64,000 nt of DNA from CAZFER01 sp964517495 (GTDB taxonomy: Bacteria; Hinthialibacterota; Hinthialibacteria; Hinthialibacterales; Hinthialibacteraceae): NCBI GenBank assembly GCA_964517495.1, contig CAZFER010000029.1, positions 1-64,000 on the forward strand, given 5' to 3'. Positions 44,897 through 53,867 of this stretch are shown here, piece after piece. The notes under the pieces were generated by a model. The model worked only from the letters and a program-made list of their open reading frames with translations. It made no database searches and was not told the DNA's origin. Position 1 is the stretch's first letter; each line of letters opens with the position of its first letter. Position numbers and translations under genes: made by a program.

Positions 44897-45451
44897 TTAA
44901 CGCTCCACAAATTTTAAGGATGCTGAATTGATGCAGTAACGCAATCCGGTTGGTTCGGGACCATCCTCAAACACATGGCCAAGATGGGCATCACATCGAC
45001 TGCAAAGCACTTCGGTACGAACCATGCCGTGTGAAGTGTCAGTTTCGCTGCTAATATTGGCTTCCGCAATGGGTTTGTAATAGCTGGGCCAACCCGTGCC
45101 TGAATCAAACTTGTGTTCGGAATCAAATAATGGCTGGCCGCAGCAAACACATTGATATTCTCCGTCTTTCTTGTTGTTCCAATACTCTCCACTGAAGGCG
45201 CGTTCTGTTCCCTTCTCACGTGTCACATGGTATTGCTCTTCTGTCAGCTGTTTACGCCATTCCGCCTCACTTTTAACCACTTTTTCTGTCATATCCTTTG
45301 ATTCCTCTGATCGTTCTGAATTGTTTTCAGCATTCTGTTGAACTTCGTTAACTTCCTGCTGATTTTGGCTTACCTTAACGTTTTCTTCATCTTCGCATGC
45401 AAACAAGAAAAATGATAAACCAACCATGATCAAAAACCAATTTATCCTCAT
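44897..45451 (-). CDS. msrB: Peptide-methionine (R)-S-oxide reductase, lipoprotein
   Basis: About 184 aa from the ATG at 45451 (GAGG 9 nt upstream); a longer frame from 45520 is less likely. MRINWFLIMVGLSFFLFAC is a lipoprotein signal with Cys at +1. A long charged linker leads to the MsrB fold: FSGEYWNNKKDGEYQC, zinc ligands CVCC and CSRC, FDSGTGWPSYYKPI and the catalytic Cys in LRYCINSASL. It repairs R-methionine sulfoxide in envelope proteins. It converges on the carbonic anhydrase gene, with 5 bp between stops. Confidence 0.93.
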   Translation of the reverse strand: MRINWFLIMVGLSFFLFACEDEENVKVSQNQQEVNEVQQNAENNSERSEESKDMTEKVVKSEAEWRKQLTEEQYHVTREKGTERAFSGEYWNNKKDGEYQCVCCGQPLFDSEHKFDSGTGWPSYYKPIAEANISSETDTSHGMVRTEVLCSRCDAHLGHVFEDGPEPTGLRYCINSASLKFVER

Positions 45452-45625
45452 TTTAAAATCCTCGATAAAAGTGTTTATAAATATTATACAAAGATTCCGC
45501 AAATAGAAAAATTTGATCATAAAATTTTTCTGTTTCTAAATATACTCCCAAAATTTACTTGTACAATGAATCACTTCATTATATAACTTAAAGGAAAGTA
45601 TTCATTAATTTTAAAAGGGGAAAAA

Positions 45626-45868
45626 ATGAATGAATCAAAAATCACATCAGCTGGTCAAACCACCATTCCTGTTGCTGTTAGAAAATATCTTGGACTTAAA
45701 GGTGGAGACAAAGTAAGATACTTCCTCGATGATGGAAAGGTTGTTATGGTTCCTGCAACAACTTCTATACACGAGCTTGAAGGATTTTTCCCACAGCCTG
45801 ATAAAGTAATCACTCTGGAAGAAATGGATGATTCGATAGCTGAAGCGGCTATCCAATCAATTGAATAA
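45626..45868 (+). CDS. AbrB/SpoVT-type antitoxin (VapB-like)
   Basis: An 80-aa protein with the swapped-hairpin AbrB fold: SKITSAGQTTIPVAVRKYLG, LKGGDKVRYFLDDGKVVMVP. The acidic C-terminus (ITLEEMDDSIAEAAIQSIE) would neutralise a toxin. AAAAGGGG lies 7-8 nt before the ATG. It begins 2 bp before a PIN-domain gene, the usual VapBC layout. The toxin gene is frameshifted, so the pair may be inactive. Confidence 0.88.
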   Translation: MNESKITSAGQTTIPVAVRKYLGLKGGDKVRYFLDDGKVVMVPATTSIHELEGFFPQPDKVITLEEMDDSIAEAAIQSIE

Positions 45869-45870
45869 AT

Positions 45871-46264
45871 ATGATTGGAATAGATACCAATATTCTCATC
45901 CGTTACGTTGTTCGTGATCACCCTGAACAAGCTGAAAAAGCTAAAGTTATTATGAAATCTACTACACCTCAGCACCAAGGTTTTATAAATTCTATTGTAT
46001 TAGCAGAATTTATATGGGTGTTAGAACGTCGATATAAATATAACCGCAAATTGATCACATTCTTTTCTAGAAAAATTATTACCCTGCCGTGAATTAGAAT
46101 TTGAACATTCGAATGCCGCTTGGTATGCTACAAATTTCTATCTAAACAGCAAAGCTGATTTTGCCGATTTATTTATTGGAAGAATCAATTATCACCATGG
46201 ATGTTCAGTTACAAAAACATTTGATAAAAAAGCAAGCAAATCTCGTGAATTTGAGAAAACTTGA
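45871..46264 (+). pseudogene. VapC-like PIN toxin with frameshift
   Basis: The first frame reads IGIDTNILIRYVVRDHPEQA and INSIVLAEFIWVLERRYKYN, then stops after LITFFSRKIITLP at 46092. In another frame from about 46055 the protein continues FLEKLLPCRELEFEHSNAAW, then KADFADLFIGRINYHHGCSV and TFDKKASK to 46264, holding the third and fourth PIN acidic sites. One indel near 46060-46070, in a T/A-rich tract, explains it. True mutation or sequencing error cannot be told apart. Confidence 0.85.
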
Positions 46265-46550
46265 TCATTCAAATCAGTTTTGCACATTGAGATTCTTTTC
46301 ATAAAAATCACAAATCATTTTAATTTGCTTCCGATCTATGTTTATGTTCCTTATTTTCTTTCCACTGTAAAATAAAAACTTGTAATTATGCTATAATATT
46401 GGTTTTTTTTGTAATACACTTCAACACCTATCCCTAATAATTCGAATAACTTATCGCAAAATCAACCTCAATTATTTACATTCCGTATCAAAAATTTCCA
46501 CTTTTTCTCAAAAAAATGTTGGCAAATTTAATAAATTAACTATACTTTAC
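46265..46550. other. A+T-rich gene-free stretch
   Basis: Between vapC and the DUF1800 gene there is no gene and no clear structure apart from the palindrome next to the start at 46551. Confidence 0.55.
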
Positions 46551-46563
46551 TTTACCAGGTAAA
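46551..46563. promoter_or_regulatory. TTTACC-A-GGTAAA palindrome
   Basis: A perfect 6-1-6 inverted repeat 43 bp before the DUF1800 start, in otherwise A+T-rich sequence. A possible operator for the DUF1800-DUF1501 operon; the matching regulator is not identified. Confidence 0.35.
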
Positions 46564-46605
46564 TATAAATTGATTTATAATTCAATACAATAAGGTGTTA
46601 GAGAC

Positions 46606-48081
46606 ATGGGAATAATCAAACAACCATCTAATCCCCCATCGCCTTCATTGGCGGTTCATGCGGCCAACCGGCTTATGTTCGGCCCCCGTCCGGGTGATGT
46701 AGAACGAATTGATTCAATGGGTTACGATGCTTTTCTGCAGGAACAACTCCAACCAATGTCAATCGATGATTCAGAGGCAGACATGTTGCTGAATCAGCTT
46801 CCCCACGTCACCTTGGAGGAGGATTGGACTCAACTCTATGACCGCCGCAAGGCCAAACCCTATGAAGAGGTCACTCGCCCTATTTACGAAGTGCGCCATG
46901 CTACCTGGACACGCATCGTGAATTCAAAACGCCAATTGTATGAGCGAATGATTAACTTTTGGTATGATCATTTCAACATCTACGGATGGGATTATATGAC
47001 CCGCTCCGTCTTTCCTGATTGGGACCGGATGATACGCACCCATGCAATGGGAAATTTTCATGAATTCTTAGTCGCAACCGCCCAGCATCCCAGCATGCTG
47101 AGATACTTGGACAATTACAGAAGCACCGATGGTGGCCCCAATGAGAACTATGCACGAGAACTAATCGAACTCCACACCATGGGGGCCATGAACTACAACA
47201 AATTTGGTGGGTATTATGATGATGATGTCTATGAAGCAAGCCGTTGCCTGACTGGATGGTCATACAACCGCGACGAGGAAAGCCCGGAACGTGGCAAGTT
47301 TCAATACAATCATGGTGATCATGACCGCTTTCAAAAGGTTTTCCTGGGTGAAAGCATAGGGCGTGATCAGCCCCCTCTTTATGATGGACTTATTGTCCTT
47401 GAAAAATTGGCCAACCACCCCGGCACGGCCCAGCATATTGCTTGGAAATTGTGCGTAAAATTCATTTCCGATAATCCCCCTCAATCGATCGTTGATTCCA
47501 CCGCCAATGTCTTTCATCAGACACGCAAATCGTCTGATCAAATACGCCAGACCCTTGGACACTTGTTATCCAGCGATGAATTCAAGCAGGCCAGAATGAA
47601 CAAATTCAAACGGCCTGTGGATTGGATGGCCTCCATGATGCGGACATTAAATCTACCCTATTTCGTGCACGATAACTATCGATTTGAATGGCTATACGAT
47701 TCCATGGGACAAGCCATGTTCGCCTGGCGTCCCCCGGATGGTGCACCGGATGTGGCATCCTTTTGGGCCACCTCTAACAACCTCATGCAGCGCTGGCGGT
47801 TGGCATTTCGCATTTCAGCAGGTTCATACGAGAAATATGGCTTTGCCCTCAATGCCCAGACTCAAACTCCCCCGGAATTAACCACGCCAGAAGAGCTTTC
47901 TGAGTTTTGGATACAATGTGTATTTGGCCGTCCAATTTCAGAAGAAACCAGATATGCCATCATCGATTTCATCGCCGAAGGCCGAAATCCCAAATTATCG
48001 CTTCATGAAGACCAAATTGCATCCAAACTCGGCCATTTGGCAGCCCTGTGCATCACAACTCCTGAATTCATGAGGAAATAA
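46606..48081 (+). CDS. DUF1800 protein
   Basis: A 491-aa protein of the DUF1800 family: AVHAANRLMFGPRPGDVERI, WYDHFNIYGWDYMTRS, GGPNENYARELIELHTMGAM and YDDDVYEASRCLTGWS. The family is almost always beside DUF1501, as here (54 bp apart). The pair is widespread in Planctomycetes-like and marine bacteria, is probably exported, and its function is not established. AAGGTG precedes the ATG. No signal peptide is evident in this member. Confidence 0.92.
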   Translation: MGIIKQPSNPPSPSLAVHAANRLMFGPRPGDVERIDSMGYDAFLQEQLQPMSIDDSEADMLLNQLPHVTLEEDWTQLYDRRKAKPYEEVTRPIYEVRHATWTRIVNSKRQLYERMINFWYDHFNIYGWDYMTRSVFPDWDRMIRTHAMGNFHEFLVATAQHPSMLRYLDNYRSTDGGPNENYARELIELHTMGAMNYNKFGGYYDDDVYEASRCLTGWSYNRDEESPERGKFQYNHGDHDRFQKVFLGESIGRDQPPLYDGLIVLEKLANHPGTAQHIAWKLCVKFISDNPPQSIVDSTANVFHQTRKSSDQIRQTLGHLLSSDEFKQARMNKFKRPVDWMASMMRTLNLPYFVHDNYRFEWLYDSMGQAMFAWRPPDGAPDVASFWATSNNLMQRWRLAFRISAGSYEKYGFALNAQTQTPPELTTPEELSEFWIQCVFGRPISEETRYAIIDFIAEGRNPKLSLHEDQIASKLGHLAALCITTPEFMRK

Positions 48082-48134
48082 CTTACGGTCGGATTAGATC
48101 ACAGAAGAACAATTTGTAAATAAAGGAAAAAATC

Positions 48135-49394
48135 ATGGTTAAACGTAGAGATTTCTTAAAAGGTTGTTGTGCGGGGATTGCCGCTCTGAGTGGAGCCCGA
48201 GTCAGCCACATGGCATTTGGACAGGAAGCAGAATGGGACAATGATGTAATGGTCACCGTCTTTTTACGGGGTGGAATGGACGGCCTTAGTTTCCTTATCC
48301 CTTACGATGATCCCAACTACTATGACGCCCGTGAACGTCTAGCCCTTTTCCCCGGCGATGTTCTTGATATCGATGGCTATTTTGGCCTTCACCCTTCCGC
48401 TATAGCTTTAAAAGAATTATATGATCAACAACATTTAGCCTTGATTCACGCCTGTGGCCTGCCCATTTCGAATCGCTCACACTTTCAAGCGCAGGATTAT
48501 ATCGAACGTGGCATTGTTGGAAACGAACATCAAAACAATGGTGGATGGCTCGCCCGGCATTTGATGGATAGACCTCATGATGCAGTTTTTGATGGAGTCA
48601 GTTTTAATTCAACCCTGGCCACTTCCATGGAAGGCTATGCAGGCGGTGTCGCCATGTCGAATTTGAAACGGTTCTCTCTGTCCGGTTCTCATCATGAACT
48701 GGATAACATCCGCCGCGCGCTGCGGCTCACATGGCGCAATGATGATACCTATTCAGCCATGGCTCTGCAAACCCTGGATGCTGCTGATATTCTTGAAGCT
48801 AATCCTTCTGACGATTATGTCCCAGCCAACAATGTCGAGTATCCAAGCAATTCATTCAGCAGAACCATGACTTCGATCGCCCAACTCATCAAGATGGATT
48901 TAGGTTTGCGGGCAGCCACGGTGGATTTGGGAGGATGGGATACTCATCAGAGCCAGGCATCAGGCAGCAATCCCTCTGCCGGTCATTTCGCCAATCTAGT
49001 CGAAGACCTCTGTAACGGCCTGCATGCATTTTGGAACGATATGGCCGCTTATCACGGAAAGATCACCGTGGTGGTGATGTCTGAATTTGGCCGGCGTGTG
49101 AAAGAAAACGACAACACCGGCACCGACCACGGTCACGGGGGCGTTATGATGGTGTTCAATTCAGAAATCCAAGAGAAAAAAGTATGGGGCCGTTGGCCCG
49201 GGCTTGATTTCGAACAACTTTACGAACGCGTCGATCTGGCCGTAACCACCGATTACCGCACCGTTTTGAGCGAGATATTGCTGAGCCGCATGGACCAAGG
49301 CAACCTTCCGCTCATTTTCCCAGGCTATTCTTTCAGCGAACCGCTGGGATTATTTGGCGTCACGACGCAAGTCAATGATTGGATGGTGCATTAA
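48135..49394 (+). CDS. DUF1501 protein, Tat-exported
   Basis: A 419-aa protein. The twin-arginine signal VKRRDFLKGCCAGIAALSGA shows export in folded form. DUF1501 landmarks: VTVFLRGGMDGLSFLIPYDD, LIHACGLPISNRSHFQAQDY and MSEFGRRVKENDNTGTDHGH, with metal-like His and Asp residues; the fold relates to alkaline phosphatases and sulfatases. It pairs with the DUF1800 gene. AAAGGAAAAAATC lies before the ATG. Confidence 0.92.
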   Translation: MVKRRDFLKGCCAGIAALSGARVSHMAFGQEAEWDNDVMVTVFLRGGMDGLSFLIPYDDPNYYDARERLALFPGDVLDIDGYFGLHPSAIALKELYDQQHLALIHACGLPISNRSHFQAQDYIERGIVGNEHQNNGGWLARHLMDRPHDAVFDGVSFNSTLATSMEGYAGGVAMSNLKRFSLSGSHHELDNIRRALRLTWRNDDTYSAMALQTLDAADILEANPSDDYVPANNVEYPSNSFSRTMTSIAQLIKMDLGLRAATVDLGGWDTHQSQASGSNPSAGHFANLVEDLCNGLHAFWNDMAAYHGKITVVVMSEFGRRVKENDNTGTDHGHGGVMMVFNSEIQEKKVWGRWPGLDFEQLYERVDLAVTTDYRTVLSEILLSRMDQGNLPLIFPGYSFSEPLGLFGVTTQVNDWMVH

Positions 49395-49756
49395 CGTCCA
49401 GTATTGACTCTCAATAGAGCATCATCAGGAATGGGCCTCTTATATAATGCAATGTTTTGAATCAATGGACAGGCGCGTGATTCAAGGATATTCACCCGTA
49501 TCTTTGAAGTGGATACTGGTGTAATCCGAATCAAACGTTTGTATCCGATGGTGGTTCCTTCCGCGATGCTTTCCCACCCATTATCGGTCTCTGCTTCCAC
49601 ATTGAATTGGGCGATTCGCTGGCCCAGTTTGACAGGCTCGCGGAGTTTAATCACATCCCCTTTCCCATCGCGCCAGGGGCTGTTTTTCACGGAATGCTCT
49701 GTATACTCACTGAGCCACAAGCAGAATCCATCATGGTGCTTGGCGGTCAAAATCAA
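49391..49756 (-). pseudogene. GH29 alpha-L-fucosidase remnant (internal deletion)
   Basis: The frame starts in mid-catalytic domain (ILTAKHHDGFCLWLSEYTEH, SVKNSPWRDGKGDV) and jumps directly to the C-terminal beta domain (IKLREPVKLGQRIAQFNVEA, SIAEGTTIGYKRLIRI). About 250 residues, including the nucleophile Asp, are missing, and the N-terminus and start are absent. The same KHHDGFC motif is intact in the GH29 gene at 59557. Its stop overlaps the end of the DUF1501 gene by 4 bp. Confidence 0.8.
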
Positions 49757-49760
49757 TAAT

Positions 49761-50471
49761 TTAATCCGGGGTTACCGTAATAGTCCCCAATGAGTAAAGC
49801 AAAATCATATAGGCAATCAAAATAACCGCAAAACTCAACAAGGGGTAACCAAACCAGGCAAGCCGGTTCAAAATGGGAACCTCAAAATGGCGTGTTTGCA
49901 ACCGGTGTTTGTCTTCAATAGGGATTGTAATTAAGCTCATCCCCAATAAACCATAAAATAAAGTCAATATACAAACCGCCATAGCAGGCCCAATACTGCT
50001 CGGATCTCTGATTGTGTTTAACATAATGACAATGCCGATGACGGTACCTATCAAAGCCGTCAGTGGAAAAATAACTGTTCCGGATACTCCATAAAAATTC
50101 TTTCCCACAACACATGCTGTCCAATACATAAACAATATTAGGATAACGGTAATAATAACGGTAATAATAAGAATTTGAAACCACAACATGATTGCCTTAT
50201 TTCCCGGTTCTTGCGGTAATATTCCGATAAAAACAACAATAAAAAAAAGACCAATTATCAATAATCCCACCCCTGCCAGGATAACGTAAAACCAGGGAAT
50301 TGGATTGGTAGGTCTCATCTGCCCCGCAGCCAATATTAATCCCCCTGAAGCAATGAATACAATGATTGCGGATGGGATGTCAATAAACGCAGCAAAATTA
50401 GATTCATATGACATGCTCCCGGCAAACAAGATGGCTAAAACAAGATAACCGATTATACTTTCAAGACGCAT
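49761..50471 (-). CDS. MotA/TolQ/ExbB-like membrane protein A
   Basis: A 236-aa protein with about six membrane spans. It has the MotA-like start FAAFIDIPSAIIVFIASGGL and the proton-channel-like end RDPSSIGPAMAVCILTLFYG. MotA normally has about 290 residues with a long cytoplasmic loop bearing charged residues that contact FliG. Here that loop is replaced by membrane spans (VILAGVGLLIIGLFFIVVFI), so torque generation as in normal flagella is doubtful. GGAGAT is well spaced before the ATG. It follows a shorter paralogue by 29 bp. No motB is nearby. Confidence 0.75.
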   Translation of the reverse strand: MRLESIIGYLVLAILFAGSMSYESNFAAFIDIPSAIIVFIASGGLILAAGQMRPTNPIPWFYVILAGVGLLIIGLFFIVVFIGILPQEPGNKAIMLWFQILIITVIITVILILFMYWTACVVGKNFYGVSGTVIFPLTALIGTVIGIVIMLNTIRDPSSIGPAMAVCILTLFYGLLGMSLITIPIEDKHRLQTRHFEVPILNRLAWFGYPLLSFAVILIAYMILLYSLGTITVTPD

Positions 50472-50500
50472 TATTTTATCTCCTATGCAAGTTAATCACA

Positions 50501-50941
50501 TTATGAATCAAGCCGTTTTCTCAGGGCATAAAGTGCAGGGACAGGAAATACCGCCACAAGAATCAAACTATAAAATAAGGTTAATAACGACATAGCCATT
50601 GAAGGCCCAACCATGGCGGGATCTTCTAAATTTTGTAACATTCGCACCAGCCCAATTAAAATCCCAATGCAACCGATAATGATCACATTACGAATAACAC
50701 ATTCCCACATATAAGCAGATGTTTTTAAATCCTCGTCATCCCCCTCAGCACCAAATGCATGAGTAATGGCAGTTTTGATGTCTTTAAAATCAAAAGATAA
50801 CAATGTGATGGCCACACTACCCACAATGACGAAACATATCCCCATCGGATTGAAAAAATACTCAAATGCTCCACTCATCATAATGGCGATAGCTATTATC
50901 CCGATAAACAAAATCTCACCGATAATGAACAAAAAATTCAT
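50501..50941 (-). CDS. MotA-like membrane protein B, short
   Basis: A 146-aa paralogue of the next gene downstream. It has a MotA-like N-terminus (EYFFNPMGICFVIVGSVAIT), a short cytoplasmic stretch (FKDIKTAITHAFGAEGDDED) and the channel pair GCIGILIGLVRMLQNLED and VGPSMAMSLLTLFYSLILVA. AAGGAGAT lies 7 nt before the ATG. Two such short MotA-like subunits in tandem suggest a heteromeric ion-channel complex or a regulator of the stator, which is inference. Confidence 0.75.
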   Translation of the reverse strand: MNFLFIIGEILFIGIIAIAIMMSGAFEYFFNPMGICFVIVGSVAITLLSFDFKDIKTAITHAFGAEGDDEDLKTSAYMWECVIRNVIIIGCIGILIGLVRMLQNLEDPAMVGPSMAMSLLTLFYSLILVAVFPVPALYALRKRLDS

Positions 50942-50968
50942 GAAACCATCTCCTTGATTCTTTAAACT

Positions 50969-51844
50969 TTATGGTTGTAATTGATTGGATTCTGGAAAAA
51001 ACCGATCATCCGGCAAATCAATATTCCACTCAAATTGTAATTTAACGGTAATTACGTTTCTTTCATCATTCTCGTTGTTTTTAGCAAGATCAAATTGCAA
51101 AACCAAAGGTAAATTGGTATCACTATGCACCCAAATCTCGACAGGGGGAGTTAAAAAAGCATTTTTTTGGATAGAAAACCTATAAAGGTCGCTTTGGGGA
51201 TTCGATTTCTCTTTCCAAACTCCCTTTAAATTATCTTCAACATCATCCGGTGTGAGTAAACTTAACACGATCTTACGGATCGGATCGGCATTCTGTAACA
51301 TATCCTTCACCGTACTTGAACGCATCGGTGTATGATTCTTGATCGTCATCTGGTGGTCACGAATCCACCAGGTTTCCACCACCTCATCCATGCCTACCCG
51401 GTAATCCACTCGGGTTTTATCCGGCTGTTTCCATAAAATAGTAAAAGATTCCACCTTCTCATTATTATTTAAAACCACAAGTTCACATTTCATGGATTCA
51501 GTTTTTCGTATCTCAGTAAAGGTGGAAGCCATGGTCTGAACCGCGGTGATTTGGGAAGCCAATGAATTGGATAACACATCACTTGACATATTTTCAAATA
51601 TCAAAAAGGTTCCCAACATAATCAAAACAGAAGAACATACAATTACAGTTTTTCCCCAAATGGTGTTATGCCATCCTTCCAGGGAAATATCTCGTCCCCG
51701 ATTGCTTTCCTGAGAATCCCATTGATACTGAAAGGAACTGAAACGATGCATTAAATCCGATTCAACGTTCCCTGGCAAATCATCTTTAAAACAGTCATTC
51801 AGCCATTGATCCATATTTTTGTTCTTCATATCCGGATCGCTCAT
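50969..51844 (-). CDS. Anti-sigma-like membrane protein with LolA/RseB-like sensor domain
   Basis: A 291-aa protein. Residues 1-60 are a charged cytoplasmic segment (MDQWLNDCFKDDLPGNVESD), followed by one span (TVIVCSSVLIMLGTFLIF) and a periplasmic domain with LolA/RseB-like beta strands (MASTFTEIRKTESMKCELVV, ILWKQPDKTRVDYRVGMDE, PVEIWVHSDTNLPLVLQFDL). It starts 4 bp after the ECF sigma stop, with GGAG in the gap, so is the likely anti-sigma partner. A lipid- or lipoprotein-sensing role is inferred from the fold resemblance. Confidence 0.7.
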   Translation of the reverse strand: MSDPDMKNKNMDQWLNDCFKDDLPGNVESDLMHRFSSFQYQWDSQESNRGRDISLEGWHNTIWGKTVIVCSSVLIMLGTFLIFENMSSDVLSNSLASQITAVQTMASTFTEIRKTESMKCELVVLNNNEKVESFTILWKQPDKTRVDYRVGMDEVVETWWIRDHQMTIKNHTPMRSSTVKDMLQNADPIRKIVLSLLTPDDVEDNLKGVWKEKSNPQSDLYRFSIQKNAFLTPPVEIWVHSDTNLPLVLQFDLAKNNENDERNVITVKLQFEWNIDLPDDRFFPESNQLQP

Positions 51845-51848
51845 ATTA

Positions 51849-52382
51849 TCAACTCCTTACCGACTGTGAGGAATTCAGATGAGAAAGCATTTTTCCGAGT
51901 TTTTCCCGCGCCCGCGAGACATGAATCCGTGCTGTGCTCTCACTGCATCCCAACGACTGAGCGATATATTCATAGGATTCGTCATGCAATACTCTCAACA
52001 ACAGTGCTGTCGCTTGATTCGTTGAGAGTTTAGCCACCGCCTTCATAATTTCCTCTTCCTGTTCTTCGCCAATAAGGCGGTCAGAAGCTGACGGCTCTTG
52101 ACTGAGAACGAAACCGATATGTTCCTTTTTTTCTTCATTTCGTTTCCTTCGTACATTTCTGCGTAAGGTTTCATAAGCTTCATTCAGGCAAACTTTTAAA
52201 ATAAAGGCATTTGGATTGGGATGACCGCTTAATGTATCTTTTTTTCTCAAAAGTACAGAGAACACATTTTGGAGCGTATCCTTAGCATCCTCAGGGTCAC
52301 GGACCACTCTCCAAACGGTCCGTATCATCTGATTTTGGATCGGTCGAATTAAATTGTTATAATTTAAACAATCGTAACCCAA
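51849..52382 (-). CDS. ECF-type RNA polymerase sigma factor
   Basis: A 177-aa ECF sigma factor. Region 2 is NQMIRTVWRVVRDPEDAKDT, with LQNVFSVLLRKKDTLSGHPN. Region 4 is ALLLRVLHDESYEYIAQSLG, then CSESTARIHVSRAREKLGKM. The start is a TTG, preceded by GAGG 9 nt upstream. With the next gene it forms a sigma/anti-sigma unit. Its regulon is unknown, and I see no self-promoter motif (AAC...CGTC) upstream. Confidence 0.92.
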   Translation of the reverse strand: MGYDCLNYNNLIRPIQNQMIRTVWRVVRDPEDAKDTLQNVFSVLLRKKDTLSGHPNPNAFILKVCLNEAYETLRRNVRRKRNEEKKEHIGFVLSQEPSASDRLIGEEQEEEIMKAVAKLSTNQATALLLRVLHDESYEYIAQSLGCSESTARIHVSRAREKLGKMLSHLNSSQSVRS

Positions 52383-52868
52383 TCTTTTATCCTCATTTAC
52401 GTCCTAAAACAGGATGCTATACAAACTTTGTAAAGAAATATTCCACCCTCATATAATCCTTAAGCGCTAACGCTCTTTTTCAAATGATTGGACATCTTGC
52501 CAAATTGTTCTATTAGTACTAACCGGGTATCCACCTTAATTTGTTTACAACAATTTTGCAGCTGGAAAAAGTTTTTCTATTGCTCTCTCGCAAAAGAAAA
52601 ATGACTTATACAGGCAAAAATTCTTATTTTTAAAATTGCAAAAAAGATATTCTCAAATTTAAAGGCTCAAAGTTCCATCAAATCAAGCGCTTTCGAAAAA
52701 AAGCACTATACCCAGCGAGGTTTCGTGATATTATTAATAAAGTATTTTGGATATTTCAGCTTTGTTTGAGATTCACGTGTATAGAATAAATTTCCGTCCA
52801 AAATCCAATCTTGGCCCAATTGGAATTTCCTATTTTCAAGATCTGATAAAGGATTATGTTTCCTGACA
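52383..52868. other. Intergenic region
   Basis: 486 bp between the divergent sigma-factor and coiled-coil genes. A+T-rich, with no gene, repeat or convincing promoter. Confidence 0.55.
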
Positions 52869-53837
52869 ATGTACGATAGAGTCTATGACCACGCGCGTGA
52901 AGAAATTCGAAAAGCGCTCGTTCAAGAATATTTAAAAAAACACCCCGGTGTCAGGGAACAGGATGTCATGCTGGCTTGTGTAAATGGCGAACTGGTCTTT
53001 ACCCACCTGGCCGCCGTCCTGGCCGATATAAAAGTACGCAAACAATTCAGCCACAGCCTCCGGCAAGCCAGTAATATGTTTTCTGAACTGGCCATCCATC
53101 AGGATGAACGGTGGAAGGATTGTGTGGAATCTGTTCAACACTCCCGCCAAATTGTCGATTGCTTGTTTTCCTCCAATTTTAATTACTTCAATCAAGCCCA
53201 ATGGAGCGACGAACACAACATCCTCAAAAGCCTGGAAGGAAATTGTGCCCGCAAAACAGTCCAACTCCATGAATCAAGCAAAAACATGACAAAATTAAAA
53301 ACCAGAGATGCAGCAGAACGGACTTCAAAAGCACGTAATGTGATCATCGAATACTTAAACCTTGTGGTTGACCAGCTTTCTGTGCTTTATGATATGTTAC
53401 AAAAAGAAGTCGAACTCGGGGACATTTTTAACAATCAATCGCAAAAATATATTGAAACCAACTTTCCAAATGTTGATAAAAAACCAATCGGTATCAATAT
53501 AGAGGAAGTGGATAAAGTTTATAAAGCATTAAAAGGGGATAAAAAAGTTTCATTAAAAAAAGTCGTCGATTTAAATGCCAATATGCTAGTGGAAACCAAG
53601 AATGCACTAGCAAAAGCAGTAGACGAAATGAAAGAAGGACTAAAAGAACGCCGTGAGCAGTTCCATCAAATCTGGTCAACCATCACTCAATTACAAGAAG
53701 TCGTAAAACAATTGGAAAAAGTACAGGAAATGGATAAAAAAGGTGATTTACCACCTCCCGAAAATAATAACTCTTCCAAAAGCCAGGATAAAGGCCCCCG
53801 CATGACTCGCTTCTTGAGCAAATTTAAACGTCGCTAA
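52869..53837 (+). CDS. Uncharacterised coiled-coil protein
   Basis: A 322-aa, mainly helical protein of no recognised family. N-terminal region: REEIRKALVQEYLKKHPGVR. The middle is helical (DAAERTSKARNVIIEYLNLV, VDQLSVLYDMLQKEVELGD). The C-terminal part has coiled coil (ITQLQEVVKQLEKVQEMDKK) and a basic tail ending FLSKFKRR. No signal peptide or membrane span. It converges with the degenerate-receiver gene, 30 bp apart. Its start has only a weak ribosome site. Confidence 0.7.
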   Translation: MYDRVYDHAREEIRKALVQEYLKKHPGVREQDVMLACVNGELVFTHLAAVLADIKVRKQFSHSLRQASNMFSELAIHQDERWKDCVESVQHSRQIVDCLFSSNFNYFNQAQWSDEHNILKSLEGNCARKTVQLHESSKNMTKLKTRDAAERTSKARNVIIEYLNLVVDQLSVLYDMLQKEVELGDIFNNQSQKYIETNFPNVDKKPIGINIEEVDKVYKALKGDKKVSLKKVVDLNANMLVETKNALAKAVDEMKEGLKERREQFHQIWSTITQLQEVVKQLEKVQEMDKKGDLPPPENNNSSKSQDKGPRMTRFLSKFKRR

Positions 53838-53867
53838 ACCACTCCTAACTCCCTCCTATCGCTAAAC

